A DNA stretch of 64,000 bases from Trichoplax sp. H2. Lineage: Eukaryota; Placozoa; Uniplacotomia; Trichoplacea. The DNA lies in assembly GCA_003344405.1 (NCBI GenBank), contig NOWV01000037.1:310001-374000 (forward strand), in the 5' to 3' direction. The notes under the pieces are model-generated. The model had not been told where the DNA came from. It saw only the letters and a program-made list of their open reading frames with translations, and did not search any database. This document shows, piece after piece, positions 1 to 11,700 of the stretch (positions are counted from its first letter, which is position 1; the number at the start of each line of letters is the position of its first letter). The position numbers and the translations under genes were made by a program.

Positions 1-95
1 GCAGTGGTTAAATACAGTATATATTAATTTAGTAAACTGCTTTCAATTATTTTAGATAGCAATAAGATAAGAGTTATTTTATTCCATGCTAACAG

Positions 96-1460
96 GTAGG
101 ACAAAAACAAGGTGGTCTACTTGGTATTTTGATTAAGAGTATTATGTATAACAAATCCCATCTCTTATTCGAAAGATCTGAAGCCAATGACAGAAAAGCA
201 CTATGTACAAGGTATAGTTATATTGCCATCATGACCCAATAAAGAAAGCCATTTTTAGTGGTAATTTAACTTGAAACATAAATATTTAATTATAATTTTT
301 ATCTACTGGCTAATAATTTTTACAGGATGAAGGAACATATTAAAGACGATACCTTGAACCCGTTGTTAATTTATCCAGAAGGTTTGCAGATATCTAGTCA
401 AGCTCATAAAGCAGGAGCAATCTCAGTTGACTTAAATGCGCTCTCATATATTTTGATGTAGGTACATGCGTGAATAGCACAGGTGTATTGCTATTTAAGA
501 AAGGTGCATTTGAAATTGGTGGCACAATTTATCCTGTAGCCTTGGAGGTATTGTATTCTGTAGAATTGTTTAGATAGTTATCATCTAATAATTTGATCAA
601 AAATCCAGTGATAAGTTGATAGCATTTTCTTCTCGGCAAATAAATTTAGAATAGTACAAGAGTTTTAAGCCTTTGTAGTTTTATAAGATACGCTAACATG
701 CTTTTATCACATGATCTAAGTTTATAGCTGCTGCTAATTTTGATTATTTTTGTATCCTAATAAATCAATACAGTATGACCTGATGTTTGGTGATATCTAT
801 TGGAACTCTTTAGCTAAAGGTTGGCTTAAATATCTTATTGGTATATTTACTTGTTGGGGCTTAGTATGCAATGTTCACTACTTACCACCGACGAAAATCA
901 AGGTAAACGAATTGTATAATATTTATGATCAACCTATAAATTGATTAAAGAGAAATAATCAGTAGTTTAAGTGTATTATTACGTGCTTCATAGCTATTTC
1001 CTAAAGTATATGAAATTATTTACGTCGTAACATCGTTCTACACTTTGGTAATTAAACACTAGCCAAATGAAACCGTTATCGCTTTTGCCAACCGAGTCAA
1101 AACCGAGATTGCTAAACACGGACAAATACCTAATTTGCCTTGGTATACTACATAGATTTAGTAGCATTCAGTAGATTAATTATATTATCTCTATACATAA
1201 CATATACAGTATGTATTACAGTTAAACATATAGCTGTGGATCTAGCTTCCATTTTTATTGCATCATTCTATCATTTCGCCTTTAGCGTAAATTATATAAT
1301 TATTGAATAAAGTAAATATAGTATAATAAGTATATTACTAATATTTTACGTATCTTTCCAAACTATTTTAAGGGATGGACAATTGAAAAGATTAAATGTT
1401 AAGAAATCATTTCGATTGAAAGAGCAAGAATTTTACAGCAAGATTTTAAATACAGAATAG
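96..1460 (+). CDS. Glycerol-3-phosphate acyltransferase 3/4-like, copy 1 (3' part only)
   Basis: This is the C-terminal half of a GPAT3/GPAT4-family enzyme, an ER membrane protein that acylates glycerol-3-phosphate to start glycerolipid synthesis. Exons by hand: 96-211, 326-381, 462-547, 774-902, 1063-1142, 1373-1460 (TAG stop). Visible family motifs are FERSE, then YPEGTC (acyltransferase block III, FPEGT type), FKKGAFEIGGT, YPVALEY (block IV) and the C-terminal ANRVKTEIAKHG and WDGQLKR blocks. All six exon lengths (116, 56, 86, 129, 80, 88) and phases equal those of the downstream copy, so this is a tandem paralogue; by eye about half the residues are identical. The frame is open throughout, so it is probably functional. 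The catalytic NHxxxxD exon lies before the window and cannot be judged. Confidence 0.85.
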
Positions 1461-1519
1461 AAATATTTCCATTTTATATGTTTAGCTCTAAAATCACCTT
1501 TGAACGACGGTTAAGGACC

Positions 1520-2790
1520 ATTACACTATCCTATCTAGTAGTCCATGATATTAAATTGATCTTTATGATATTCACCCACCACCACCTCATCATTACAAAT
1601 TTTTGTTACTGCAATTGACCAGATTGGTATAAATGCTAGTCTTAGTCATTTCATATATTCAAATCATGTACTACTATAGTATCTAGTATGGCACGGTTTT
1701 ACTGCATCATACTACCATTTTCAATTTGATGTTACTGTATTCTATTAGATCAGATTTGATACTAATCATTTCGTGGATTAAACATTCTAAAAATCATGGA
1801 CTACCATAGTATCTAGTTGGCCATCATTTTATGATACTACCTCGTCATTTTCGATCTCTGCTAGTTTATTCTATGCGATTCAATTTGATACCAGCCATTT
1901 CATGTATTAAAATAGTGAGATTGTATAGTATCGAGTAGTCGATGACAATAATTACACCACCACGCTATTTTCAATTGCATGCTACTTAATTGTATCAGCT
2001 CCGATTTGATACTAGTTGTTTCAAGTACTAAAATGATCAACTACTCTAGTATCGACTGTAGTAGTCCATGATATGATATTTATTTATCGTATCACCCGGT
2101 CATTTTCAATTCCATGTTACTGCATTGTATCAGATGCAATTTCGTACAAGTCATTTCATATCATAAAATCATTGCTATAACATCTAGTCGAGTAGTCTAT
2201 GATGTTATGCCATTTAATTTATGCGTATTATCTGATATTCACTTGAAACTTGATGATAGCATCCATAATCGTCAAGTACTGCGATACTGTATTAAGTAAG
2301 TGATGTGATATGCTGTATACCAACTGGCTAATGATGGCGTAGCATATGCAAGCATAAAAGGAGACTGTTTTGCAAATGAAGATTATTTGTTTACGCATCC
2401 GCTCTGCAACGAATCAACGCTTTCTTCTTGTATTCCTCCACTTGTTTTCCCTTCTTCAATTTGCTAAGCAGAGCAATCCTATTATAACACACACACACAC
2501 ACACCATCTCCATCATCAATTTCATGTTACTGTATTCTATCTGATCCGATTTCATATACGAGTATTCACCCAAAGGCTACAATGATCGACTACTCAATGT
2601 ATGAAGTAATCGACGTGCCTGTATTATACCACCTCACTATTTTGAATTCTCTATTCTATAAGTTACTGCATTGTATCCGATCCGATTTCAATGTAGTCAT
2701 TTTATGTATTCAAATGATGGATTAGTCGAGCATCGTCAATTATTACTACACCATTATCATTTTCAATTCTCTGCTACTGCATGCATGAAG
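1520..2790. repeat. Diverged tandem array, unit about 130 bp
   Basis: A recurring block containing CATTTTCAATTCCATG, a TGTTACTGTATTCTAT-like stretch and a CCGATTTGATACTAGTCATTTCA-like stretch (shown in parts) returns near 1715, 1845, 1965, 2100, 2510, 2640 and 2755, with strong divergence and some spacer. A short (AC)n run lies at about 2489-2506. There is no credible coding content. It fills most of the interval between the two GPAT paralogues. Confidence 0.75.
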
Positions 2791-2799
2791 GGACCATGC

Positions 2800-4109
2800 G
2801 AAGAATAAGTCGTCTACGTTGCATCGTATCCCATTGGATTTTATAGCTTTAAACGATGCATTCTTTGTTGACTACAATACATGCCATTAAACACGGTCAT
2901 AGCCTTTCCAGGATCAAACACCATCTGGCCATTTTGAATGGCTTATTCCTGCTATCCATCTCCTTGGACTGTCCATCTGCCATTGCTGCAATTGCTTGCT
3001 CTACGAGCTCGGACATTTTGAGCCATGGCATGAACAATGGGATGAATCACCCGTCAATCGGTTGATTCTACTCAGTGACACACTCCTCGGGATAGCGTCA
3101 GTCGTCCATGGATCGGCTGAATCATCTTGGTGTCACACATTCATCCAAGTCAATCACCGATTGATGTGAGTTTACCTATGCCCACGTACTGCAAAGTCAA
3201 CAACGTTGTCGCCCCCTTATCATGTTGTTTCAACCGGTGATTGTGTCGATGAACGGGTGACCCTCAATGACGGTCAAGTGTAATGTACGGTCACGGCGTT
3301 GTTGAAAACGCCAGTAGAGTACAATACCAAGATTCACACGGCAAAGGTCAACCAACTGTGTTTGTCACACTGGTCGATTGGATTCAACGTTCAACACAAT
3401 TGTGACAAGTCAGATCGCAATCGTACTGCTAAAAAGTGCCCCCAAAATATGGCGACCATCATCGACAACGCTTAAAACGTGGTAATACCGGGAATTTCTG
3501 CCATGAATACTATAGTGATACCATGACCAAGACAACAAGATTGAACATGGTTGCAAGTTGAAAAGTCAGTTAGCACTTAGCGCATGTTGAGGGATGATTC
3601 CTGTAGTCTGTCCTACTAAAATGAATACTAGATTGTGCTGTACTCTACACTGTACAGTACTGCATGAGCGACAGTTTTGCTCACTAGTCAGTCTTGACCA
3701 TCGTTTGGATCATACTCAGTGGTGTATGTGTAGCAGGAGTTCTTTCAAGTTGATCCAAAGACTCTCTCATTTTTGTTCCCACTTCTCAAGCCACATTTTC
3801 TCAAAGTATATCTCTCTTTTTGAAGTCAAATGTAGTCCTGAGACGGCAATTTTTCCATTCGACTACGTCACTGAAACTGTGCCATCTTGACAACAAGCGC
3901 AAATTGTTTCACAGACTTGATGTACAGTGTACAGTACTTTTGACTGTCCGTAGTAGCGTATTAAGTACTGTGAAAAACAAACTGTTGGGCAGGTATTAAA
4001 ACTGGATGCTAAGCTACGCCTCACCCACTGTAGAGGTGAGCGGCTGGTCCTGAGTCAAGACGAAACCGTTCCAATCTGTCGAAGCGGATGCAATAAATCA
4101 ACAATCATC
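2800..4109. other. GC-richer unannotated patch and 5' flank of GPAT copy 2
   Basis: From about 2840 to 3560 the base composition is clearly more GC-rich than the surroundings, as in the patches at 23.2-24.9 kb and 61.2-62.0 kb. Short CTGTACAGTAC palindromes occur at about 3651-3662 and 3922-3936. No domain is recognisable and short ORFs here do not match any family I know. It may be a decayed mobile element. The last roughly 150 bases should hold the promoter and 5' UTR of the next gene. Confidence 0.4.
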
Positions 4110-7100
4110 ATGTTGCTCTTTCTGCTTGGTATTCCCTTAATTTTAATCTTAACGATCGTGGTTATACCAGCATCACTGAATATTTCTTTTGGCGTTCGTG
4201 ATTGCTACGTCAATACATTGCGTAAAATTTTCGAGGTAAATTGATCACATACTGTTGGTATTATTCCACTTAGTTCAACATGCAAAGCCGGCGCAGGATG
4301 CAGACTAGCCTACTGTATCATTCAACCTGTCAGTGGCATAGTTTTATACTGTGATCATCGCTCGCGCTTAACGACCATCCAGTGTAGGTAAACTGCAAGG
4401 ATAGCTTGCCAAGGAAACGATGGCGTTGGTCAACAACGAATGGCGTTGTCAGCTTTGATCTTGTACAATTTCGATATCGATTCGCCAAGTTTTGAAACAC
4501 CTTGATTTCATCACCTTATCTAACTATTTTTTAATTACCCTAATTGTAATTTCAATCTGTGTTTCTCTTGATCCCGACCTCGCTGTGTCAATATTATAAT
4601 TGTGATAAAAAAAGTATAGACATTTCTCATTTATTTATGGCCAGTACAAAAAAAAGCGCTACGATGCTACCTGCACAATTTTCAACTTTGTCAACGCCCA
4701 ACATTGCATTAAATAGCCATGAGCTCTTAGTCAAAGGATGCCCGTGCTTAGTAGCCTATCATGGACTGTATGGATAGTCAAATGATTACAGTACTATACA
4801 AATGGATGATGATTACTTTTCGCTATACTCATGGAAACATGCTTAAAGCTCCAACTGTACACAATGTATTTCTATGCGTACAGTATTCCATCAAGCAAGC
4901 GATAACTTTGCAATATCCAATTACTTGCTTATCGTTGATTCAGTCCATACAATCGCCTACTACAACTAATATTGTAGTAGTTTACCACCATTCTTATATC
5001 TTGCTTTAATGATGAAGTTGATCGAATATCTTTGTTAAGTGTTTCCTGTGCTAATAGATCAATGTAAACTACAATGTATTTAGTTCGGACGAGGCAGGAT
5101 CGAACGTACAAAACGCCATGACGATGAACAATATGGTTAGTCTTTAAGCAACTGTTGTTTTTTTCCAACCATTCATGAAGAGGATAGCCAAATAATTACC
5201 AATATACAGTCAAGGAATAGCAATGATAATATTGTCACTGTCAACTTTGAAAGTCTACTCTCAAAGGTTGTCCGATAACCAATACATTTGTGTAAATCGT
5301 TGATATCTTTCATGAAGAGGATAGCCGAATAATTACCAATATATAGTCAAGGAATAGCAATGATAATATTGTCACTGTCAACTTTGAAAGTCTACTCTCA
5401 AAGGTTGTCAGATAACCAATACACTAGACTGTAGAAACTGAATAGTGTTACATCGCAATAGCTTTTATCAATAAGATCCTCAATCCTTGTGATAACCATA
5501 TAGGGGATGAAAGCGATCAACACCCTGTGCCATCATTACCCAGCAGAATGCTAAGTGAAAACGATACCAACAAGAAGAAATTTAGTCTAGACGATATGCT
5601 GTCTTTCGCCGCTTGTGGCATGCAAGTAAGATTTTAATGTATAAAATTCCCATTTGAATAATAGCCCTTCTTTTTAGTTATGAAAAATAGTGTTCTACTC
5701 AAATCGTATATTAATTTGTAGTTACGAACGGATAGCACACACTCAATAATTCTTTACTGCCCAAGAATCCAATTAGCCTTCTATCGATATCGTAAAATCT
5801 AATAGGATTTATTTAACGTATAATATAGGCCATCGTTGATGATGAAATCACCAAATGTTTTTCAGCTGAAGGTACAGTACAATACGAGCATAGTAGCATC
5901 ACTAGTGCTACAATGAATTCATTACAAGCAGATGACATCGTTCCATTCGCACAGTATTGGATGTGTTACACTCGTATTTAATAATATTGCCTTACTTGGC
6001 GTCCCCTGAACGCTATAATAGTTCACCAAAGCAAGAATAGTCTAATCTGTTCTGTTACTTGTTTTCATAATTACGTATTTCATCAAATGATTTTAATTTA
6101 CGTCATACCTCTTTACTAAATGTACTCTAAAGTTAGCTTTGCACTCTATTTTATCCCTTCATCATAGAGTAGCGTTTAATTTTTTTCTACCTTTGCCTAG
6201 AATTGCCTTCTTGGAATTTGTTAACTAGAACAAATAAAAACTACGAATATATAAGGTTGGTTTTACTTTATGGGCATATTATTATATTTTTTTGGCCAAA
6301 CAATTAAAGTTGTAAGCATGCCTTTGACTTATGCACGTACTATAATAATGAAATTTATAAGGCTTGCTAGCTCTATAGAAGCAAGTTAACATAACTATAT
6401 TTTTTTAATTTAATGATAGTCTCCGCTTAACTATACTGTGGATCATTGGATGGTGTATCCGCTACTTGATTTTCTTGCCTGTCAGGTAAAATGAGTAATT
6501 TGAATTCTTTGAACTTTAATTCTCGTTACTTAATGCAACTGTATGAATTACTTGAACTTTGATATGATATTTTTTCGTATAATCTATTATAAACCTACAA
6601 CTGGTGAAGAACGTATTAATTTGATATTTACTGTTGCTTATCCAGAATTACCATTTTAAGCTTGGGATTACTTTGGCTCTGCTTAGCCACGACATTGATT
6701 GGGTTACTACCGAAATCTAGGTATGGATTACGCTAATAATTAATTAATACTAGTTCGTCTGTTTATCTAATAATCATGTTATTATTCTACACTATACCTT
6801 CAATTCTAATGTAATCTGTATTATCTATTTAATCTTATCACTACCTTTAGCCTACAAACGAAGCTAAATCATTACGCCTACCTTATTGCCTTTCGCGTAC
6901 TGGCGCGTGCAATCTCTGCTTCTATTAGAGTACACAATAGGTATGCAATGATACTGTAGTTGAGGCCTTTATTGTAACAATTATTACTAGGACACAAACA
7001 CGAATGGACTTGTATGCGTATACAAGTGTCAACTCCACTATCCATTAATAGCTGGATACTACCATAGTCAGTTTCTGAATATCTAAAGATATTAGCAACT

Positions 7101-8681
7101 TGCAGTTTTCCCTAGGCCTGACTGCTCTAAATTCATTCACGCTAACATATCAGTTGATAATGTCATTATTTCTAGAGAAAATCGAGCTAAAGGTGGTGGA
7201 ATTTGTGTTGCAAATCATACTTCACCAATTGATGTTCTTATTTTATCTACCGATAATTGCTATGCTATGGTATGGATTGAATTCAACTTGTGCAATAATT
7301 TCATTCAAAACACTTGAACGCTCACTTCAGCTCTTGTCATCTGTAATTTCTAAAGAAAGACTTCAATTTTTTTGTCTTGTATCGTTAATTGAGTACAGGT
7401 AGGTCAAATTCATGGTGGCTTCTTAGGGACAGTGCAAAGAATTCTTTCAAGTTCTCAATCTCATGTTTGGTTTGAAAGATCTGAAATGAGGGATCGAATG
7501 ACTGTGACAAATAGGTTAAATTCATTAAAATCACATTACTAACTTAAGATTAGACTTGTGTAACTTCTACATTCATCTTGATTGTATGAAGGTTAAAAGA
7601 ACACGTTGAGGACCATAGTTTGGACCCAATGTTAATATTTCCAGAAGGCAAGTTGTTGTTCATCCTGTTATACTTTATATTAAATTTGTCTTACTGTTCA
7701 ATAACTATTACTCTAATTTTTTATTGATTTCTAAAAACGAAGCTTTTCGATGTAATATAGTACAGTACTTCTCATGAAATAATATGGTGTTAGTGATTTG
7801 GAATAACTACAAATGTAGTATTGATTTTATATCCGATATTACATTAGTACCAATCAATAAATAATCTTTCTTACGGTCTTGATTTAACCAACTCCTTTTT
7901 GTTTTCATGACCGATAACAGGTACGTGCATCAACAACACGTCTGTATTTATGTTTAAGAAAGGTTCCTTCGAAATTGGTGGAACAATTCACCCAGCGGCT
8001 ATTAAGGTACTGTAACTGCTATACCGTACTACCGATAATATGTAATTGCTGTCTTGTCGAAACCTAATAAGTATTATGTTAATTACTGATGATGAAAAAA
8101 ACGTCAGTATGATCCTACGTTTGGGGATGCTTTTTGGAATTCGAGTCGTGAAAGCTGGGTTCAATATTTAGTTATGATGCTTACAAGCTGGGCCATAGTA
8201 TGCGATGTTTGGTATTTACCTCCTAGAAAAATGGAGGTATGATAGTTGATGTTGTAATAGTTTGTGCTAGTATTGAAACCAAATATCATACAAGTTTATA
8301 ATGTATTCAAATTGCGATACTAGTTTTACTATTTGTAACTTATGATAGCCACCAATACTTAGTGACGATTCCTTTAATATTATTCAGGAAAATGAAACTG
8401 CAACCGAATTTGCTAACCGTGTTAAAGCTGAGATTGCCGAAAAAGGGGGACTAGTTGACCTAGTCTGGTAAGCTGATATTGCCTTGTCGTTTTTAGCAAA
8501 GTCTTCTTTCATGATTACAGTGATTATCTTGGATGAATCAATTTAATACAGCTTTCGGAAATAATAAATTCGAATTAATTAATAACTATGTAGGGATGGA
8601 CAACTAAAGCGGGTTGCTGCCAAGGCTGCTCTAAAATATGCAGAGCAAGAAAAGTATAGTGAAATTTTGCTAAAAGATTAA
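4110..8681 (+). CDS. Glycerol-3-phosphate acyltransferase 3/4-like, copy 2 (complete)
   Basis: ER membrane sn-glycerol-3-phosphate acyltransferase of the GPAT3/GPAT4 (AGPAT6/9) family, making lysophosphatidic acid from acyl-CoA and glycerol-3-phosphate. Fifteen exons: 4110-4235, 5084-5135, 5504-5625, 5829-5871, 6201-6255, 6420-6485, 6646-6720, 6851-6940, 7176-7269, 7399-7514, 7592-7647, 7921-8006, 8108-8236, 8388-8467, 8594-8681. The total of 1278 nt gives 425 aa, close to human GPAT3/4 (434/456). Exon 1 encodes an N-terminal membrane segment ending in a VPASLNISFGVR-like block typical of GPAT4. Two more hydrophobic segments lie in exons 6-7. The catalytic NHTSPID is in exon 9, FERSE in exon 10, FPEGTC spans exons 11/12, and HPAAIKY closes the acyltransferase core. 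All phases join. Intron 11 starts with GC instead of GT. Confidence 0.93.
5174..5425. repeat. Two-copy tandem repeat in GPAT copy 2 intron 2
   Basis: A block of about 115 bases starting CATGAAGAGGATAGCC and ending GATAACCAATACA occurs at about 5174-5288 and again at about 5311-5425, period 137. The copies differ at only a few positions, so the duplication is recent. It lies wholly within the intron between exons 2 and 3. Confidence 0.9.
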
Positions 8682-8704
8682 TAAATGGAGGGAGCGAATC
8701 GTGG

Positions 8705-8724
8705 AATAAAATTATTGGAATAAA
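8705..8724 (+). promoter_or_regulatory. Candidate poly(A) signals of GPAT copy 2
   Basis: Two AATAAA hexamers, at 8705-8710 and 8719-8724, follow the stop codon by about 25-40 bases. They are on the coding strand and are the first such hexamers after the gene. Confidence 0.55.
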
Positions 8725-11700
8725 ATGCTAAATCATGTAATGATGTCAGTCAACGTAGATGTTTTATTCATTGTATTAATTGGCTCAAACAGTTAATGCA
8801 GTGAGCCATCCATTATAAAGAATTCAAGTAAACATTTATACCATTTTTATTAGTTAATATCAGTTTCATGAGATTAAAAGGAACTACTGTATTTGGTTGT
8901 CTATTTAAATATTAACTGAAATACTGATGGATGTCATGTTCTGGCAACATGCTTGGATAGTTTTCTGTGCTTTTTAATGCTCATACATGATTGACGGTTG
9001 TAGCACGTTTGGTGTTAGGTTTTTGCAATATAAATATGCAGTAAATTCATGTAAACCAAATTTTTAGACGTATCTGGTTTTGTTTGATTCAGATGTGCGA
9101 TTATAAAATTAAATCATCGTTATTGTAGTTTTTGCTGTTTGAGTAATACTTGCCTGATTGTAGGTAACGTAGTGTTAATGATGTTTAGTAAGTATGCACG
9201 CGTAGAGATTGCTAGTCAACTAAAGTAGCGTATATAGGGGCTATTGTCTACGACGTTATCTATGCTGTAACAAGAACTGTTCTTTACAGTTCAAAATTGC
9301 TTTTCTATAGCACAATCATTGACGGATGCAACATAAATAAGCTATTATAAGCTTAATATATACTATTATTATAGGTAAAACTAATTGGTATGACTTTCTA
9401 TTGTATTTATAACCTGACCTTTGCTTATTTACTAACTTTTAACATTTCACTAATTAATTGTAATGAATAATTTATTGCATGATAATTTTAGGATATAACC
9501 TTTGTGCATAATGGAAGAATAATTCACTTAAGATCTATAACTCAACATTAGCAGAAATGCCTTAGCAAAAGGATAGCATACACAATTTCGTGAAAACTTG
9601 CGTACAATTTTGAAACTGTACCATAACGTGTATGTATATAATGCAACTCTTTACGTAGTCGTTTGCTAACAGATATGGTGATGCGTGTATCCTACTGGCT
9701 ATGATAATGTTCTGGATGATCTATACAACCTATAAATCTAACTTATTCCACAAGTTTACCTTTAGCTCAAAATTTCACGAGGTCCACTATGTATTGTAGT
9801 TCAATTTTAAATCCTTGTAGACTCCCAAGAAGCGTTTACTTAACGATTATAAAAATAAAGCATTGATTTTCGTTTTCACTTATAAATAAGATTCGGGCGT
9901 TGTAAAAGATTACCTTGTTGCCGATATAAAATATTATTGTATGTCGCTGTACAAAGTTCAAATGATAGTTTTCCTTTCTCCATTGCGTTAACTATTCTAA
10001 GTAATGTTAGGGTAAAACTACGTAGTAAAGCTAGTACACGAAAAGAAAGGATAGAAAACTGATTCAAGCACATGGGTATCGCGGTGATGCGATGTATATG
10101 CTATTATTAGCTTTATTTTCGAGCGTTTTTTGAAATGAAAATCATTCCTAGCATAATTTGTCAATGTACGCGTACATCAGATTTGTATGGAATACCTGCG
10201 CGTACGAGTATACCCAGATATTGCTCTATAAGTTACAATCCTGAACAGTGTAGGTTGGATTGACGCGAAGCATTTATTAAAATTAAACATAGATAGTGTA
10301 TAAAATCGTCAAAGTTGCACAGCGAGCTCTTCTTTTTTAATAGGGTAGAAAGCATGATAGAAATACAATTAAGCATTCTGTCTAAGATGGTCAAAACAGG
10401 CTAGCATGCCACTTTATCCCTTGAGAAAAGAGTCTAACTATAATCAGTTTCGTGAAAGCACGTACAAGTAATCCAAATAATGAAATCTACCTACACTACT
10501 TAGCGTATACTGTATGTACGCCCCCCCTTACGTGTTTCAAATAATAAAAAAGTTTAATTCAACAGAAGGAAGAAATATCCTCTGAAGAAGATACAATCCT
10601 AAAATCATAACATTTTGATATCAACAGAGTTGTCAAGTACCAGCAATGTAATAATACGTCGCGCTAGTTATTAGTAGCTAATTTCACTGATAATAAAGCT
10701 ATTTCATAATCAAATTACTAAAATTATATCCCGTTTCTCCTTTAAATATTTCCTATTGGACAGTAAATACTTCAATATTATTCATGGGGACTTCTAACAT
10801 TGCTTGATTCGAAGGTGATATTGCGTAAATGTATGTAACCAATGTCTACTGACTTTTTAAAAGCCTTGTTGCCTTCAAAATTTATTTATAGAATTTGTCC
10901 ACTTTTGCATTACTGCGTATAATCTGGTCTTACTAATTGCAATGTAAGTGGCAATAAATCGCCAATGGGTTTTTGGAGGTTAACAAATCACAACCTTTAT
11001 TACTTTATATTGATTTCGCTACATTTGTTAAGGAAACTCTTTTATTGATTACTTCTCTTAAGATTTGTGGTAAAATTGATTTAGAACTGAATTGAGACAG
11101 AGCTAAGTAAGTAACAAAGATATTTTACGATACAGATGGTCATTCTGTTTTGAATAAATTTCGAGCCAATTTTTGGATTACGATGAGCAAGTGTTTCTAA
11201 TTCATTGTCAATATAAAATGCCATGCTCGATAACTATTAAGATTTGGTTATTTCCAAATTGCAGTACATAACTCGAATCTTAAAAATTGAAATACAAGTG
11301 GGATAAAAATGTATGCTACAGAGACTTTTATAAACAAAAGAATTTCATTATATATTTTGCGCATGAAACGAGGATTAGTGTTTTACAGGGAATCTAAAAT
11401 ATAGCGCTGATTATAATTAATAAAAGAATCTCTCGGCAGATAATAACACTATTTGCTCTACATATGTATACCAACTTCTGTACAACTCCTGTCATCGCTC
11501 AAGTGCCCATTTCTTATATATATAGCCTATATATCCTTATCATCTAAGCAAATGGAGTCCAATTAGAATTCCTTGCTTTAAATTAAACCGTCAACAAGAA
11601 GATGGATTACTCTATTAGTAGCTAATATTTTTGTCTAACAATGATTTATGATCCTCTGAATGATCGCTCTCTCCTTGATAATACATACTTGTATATATGC

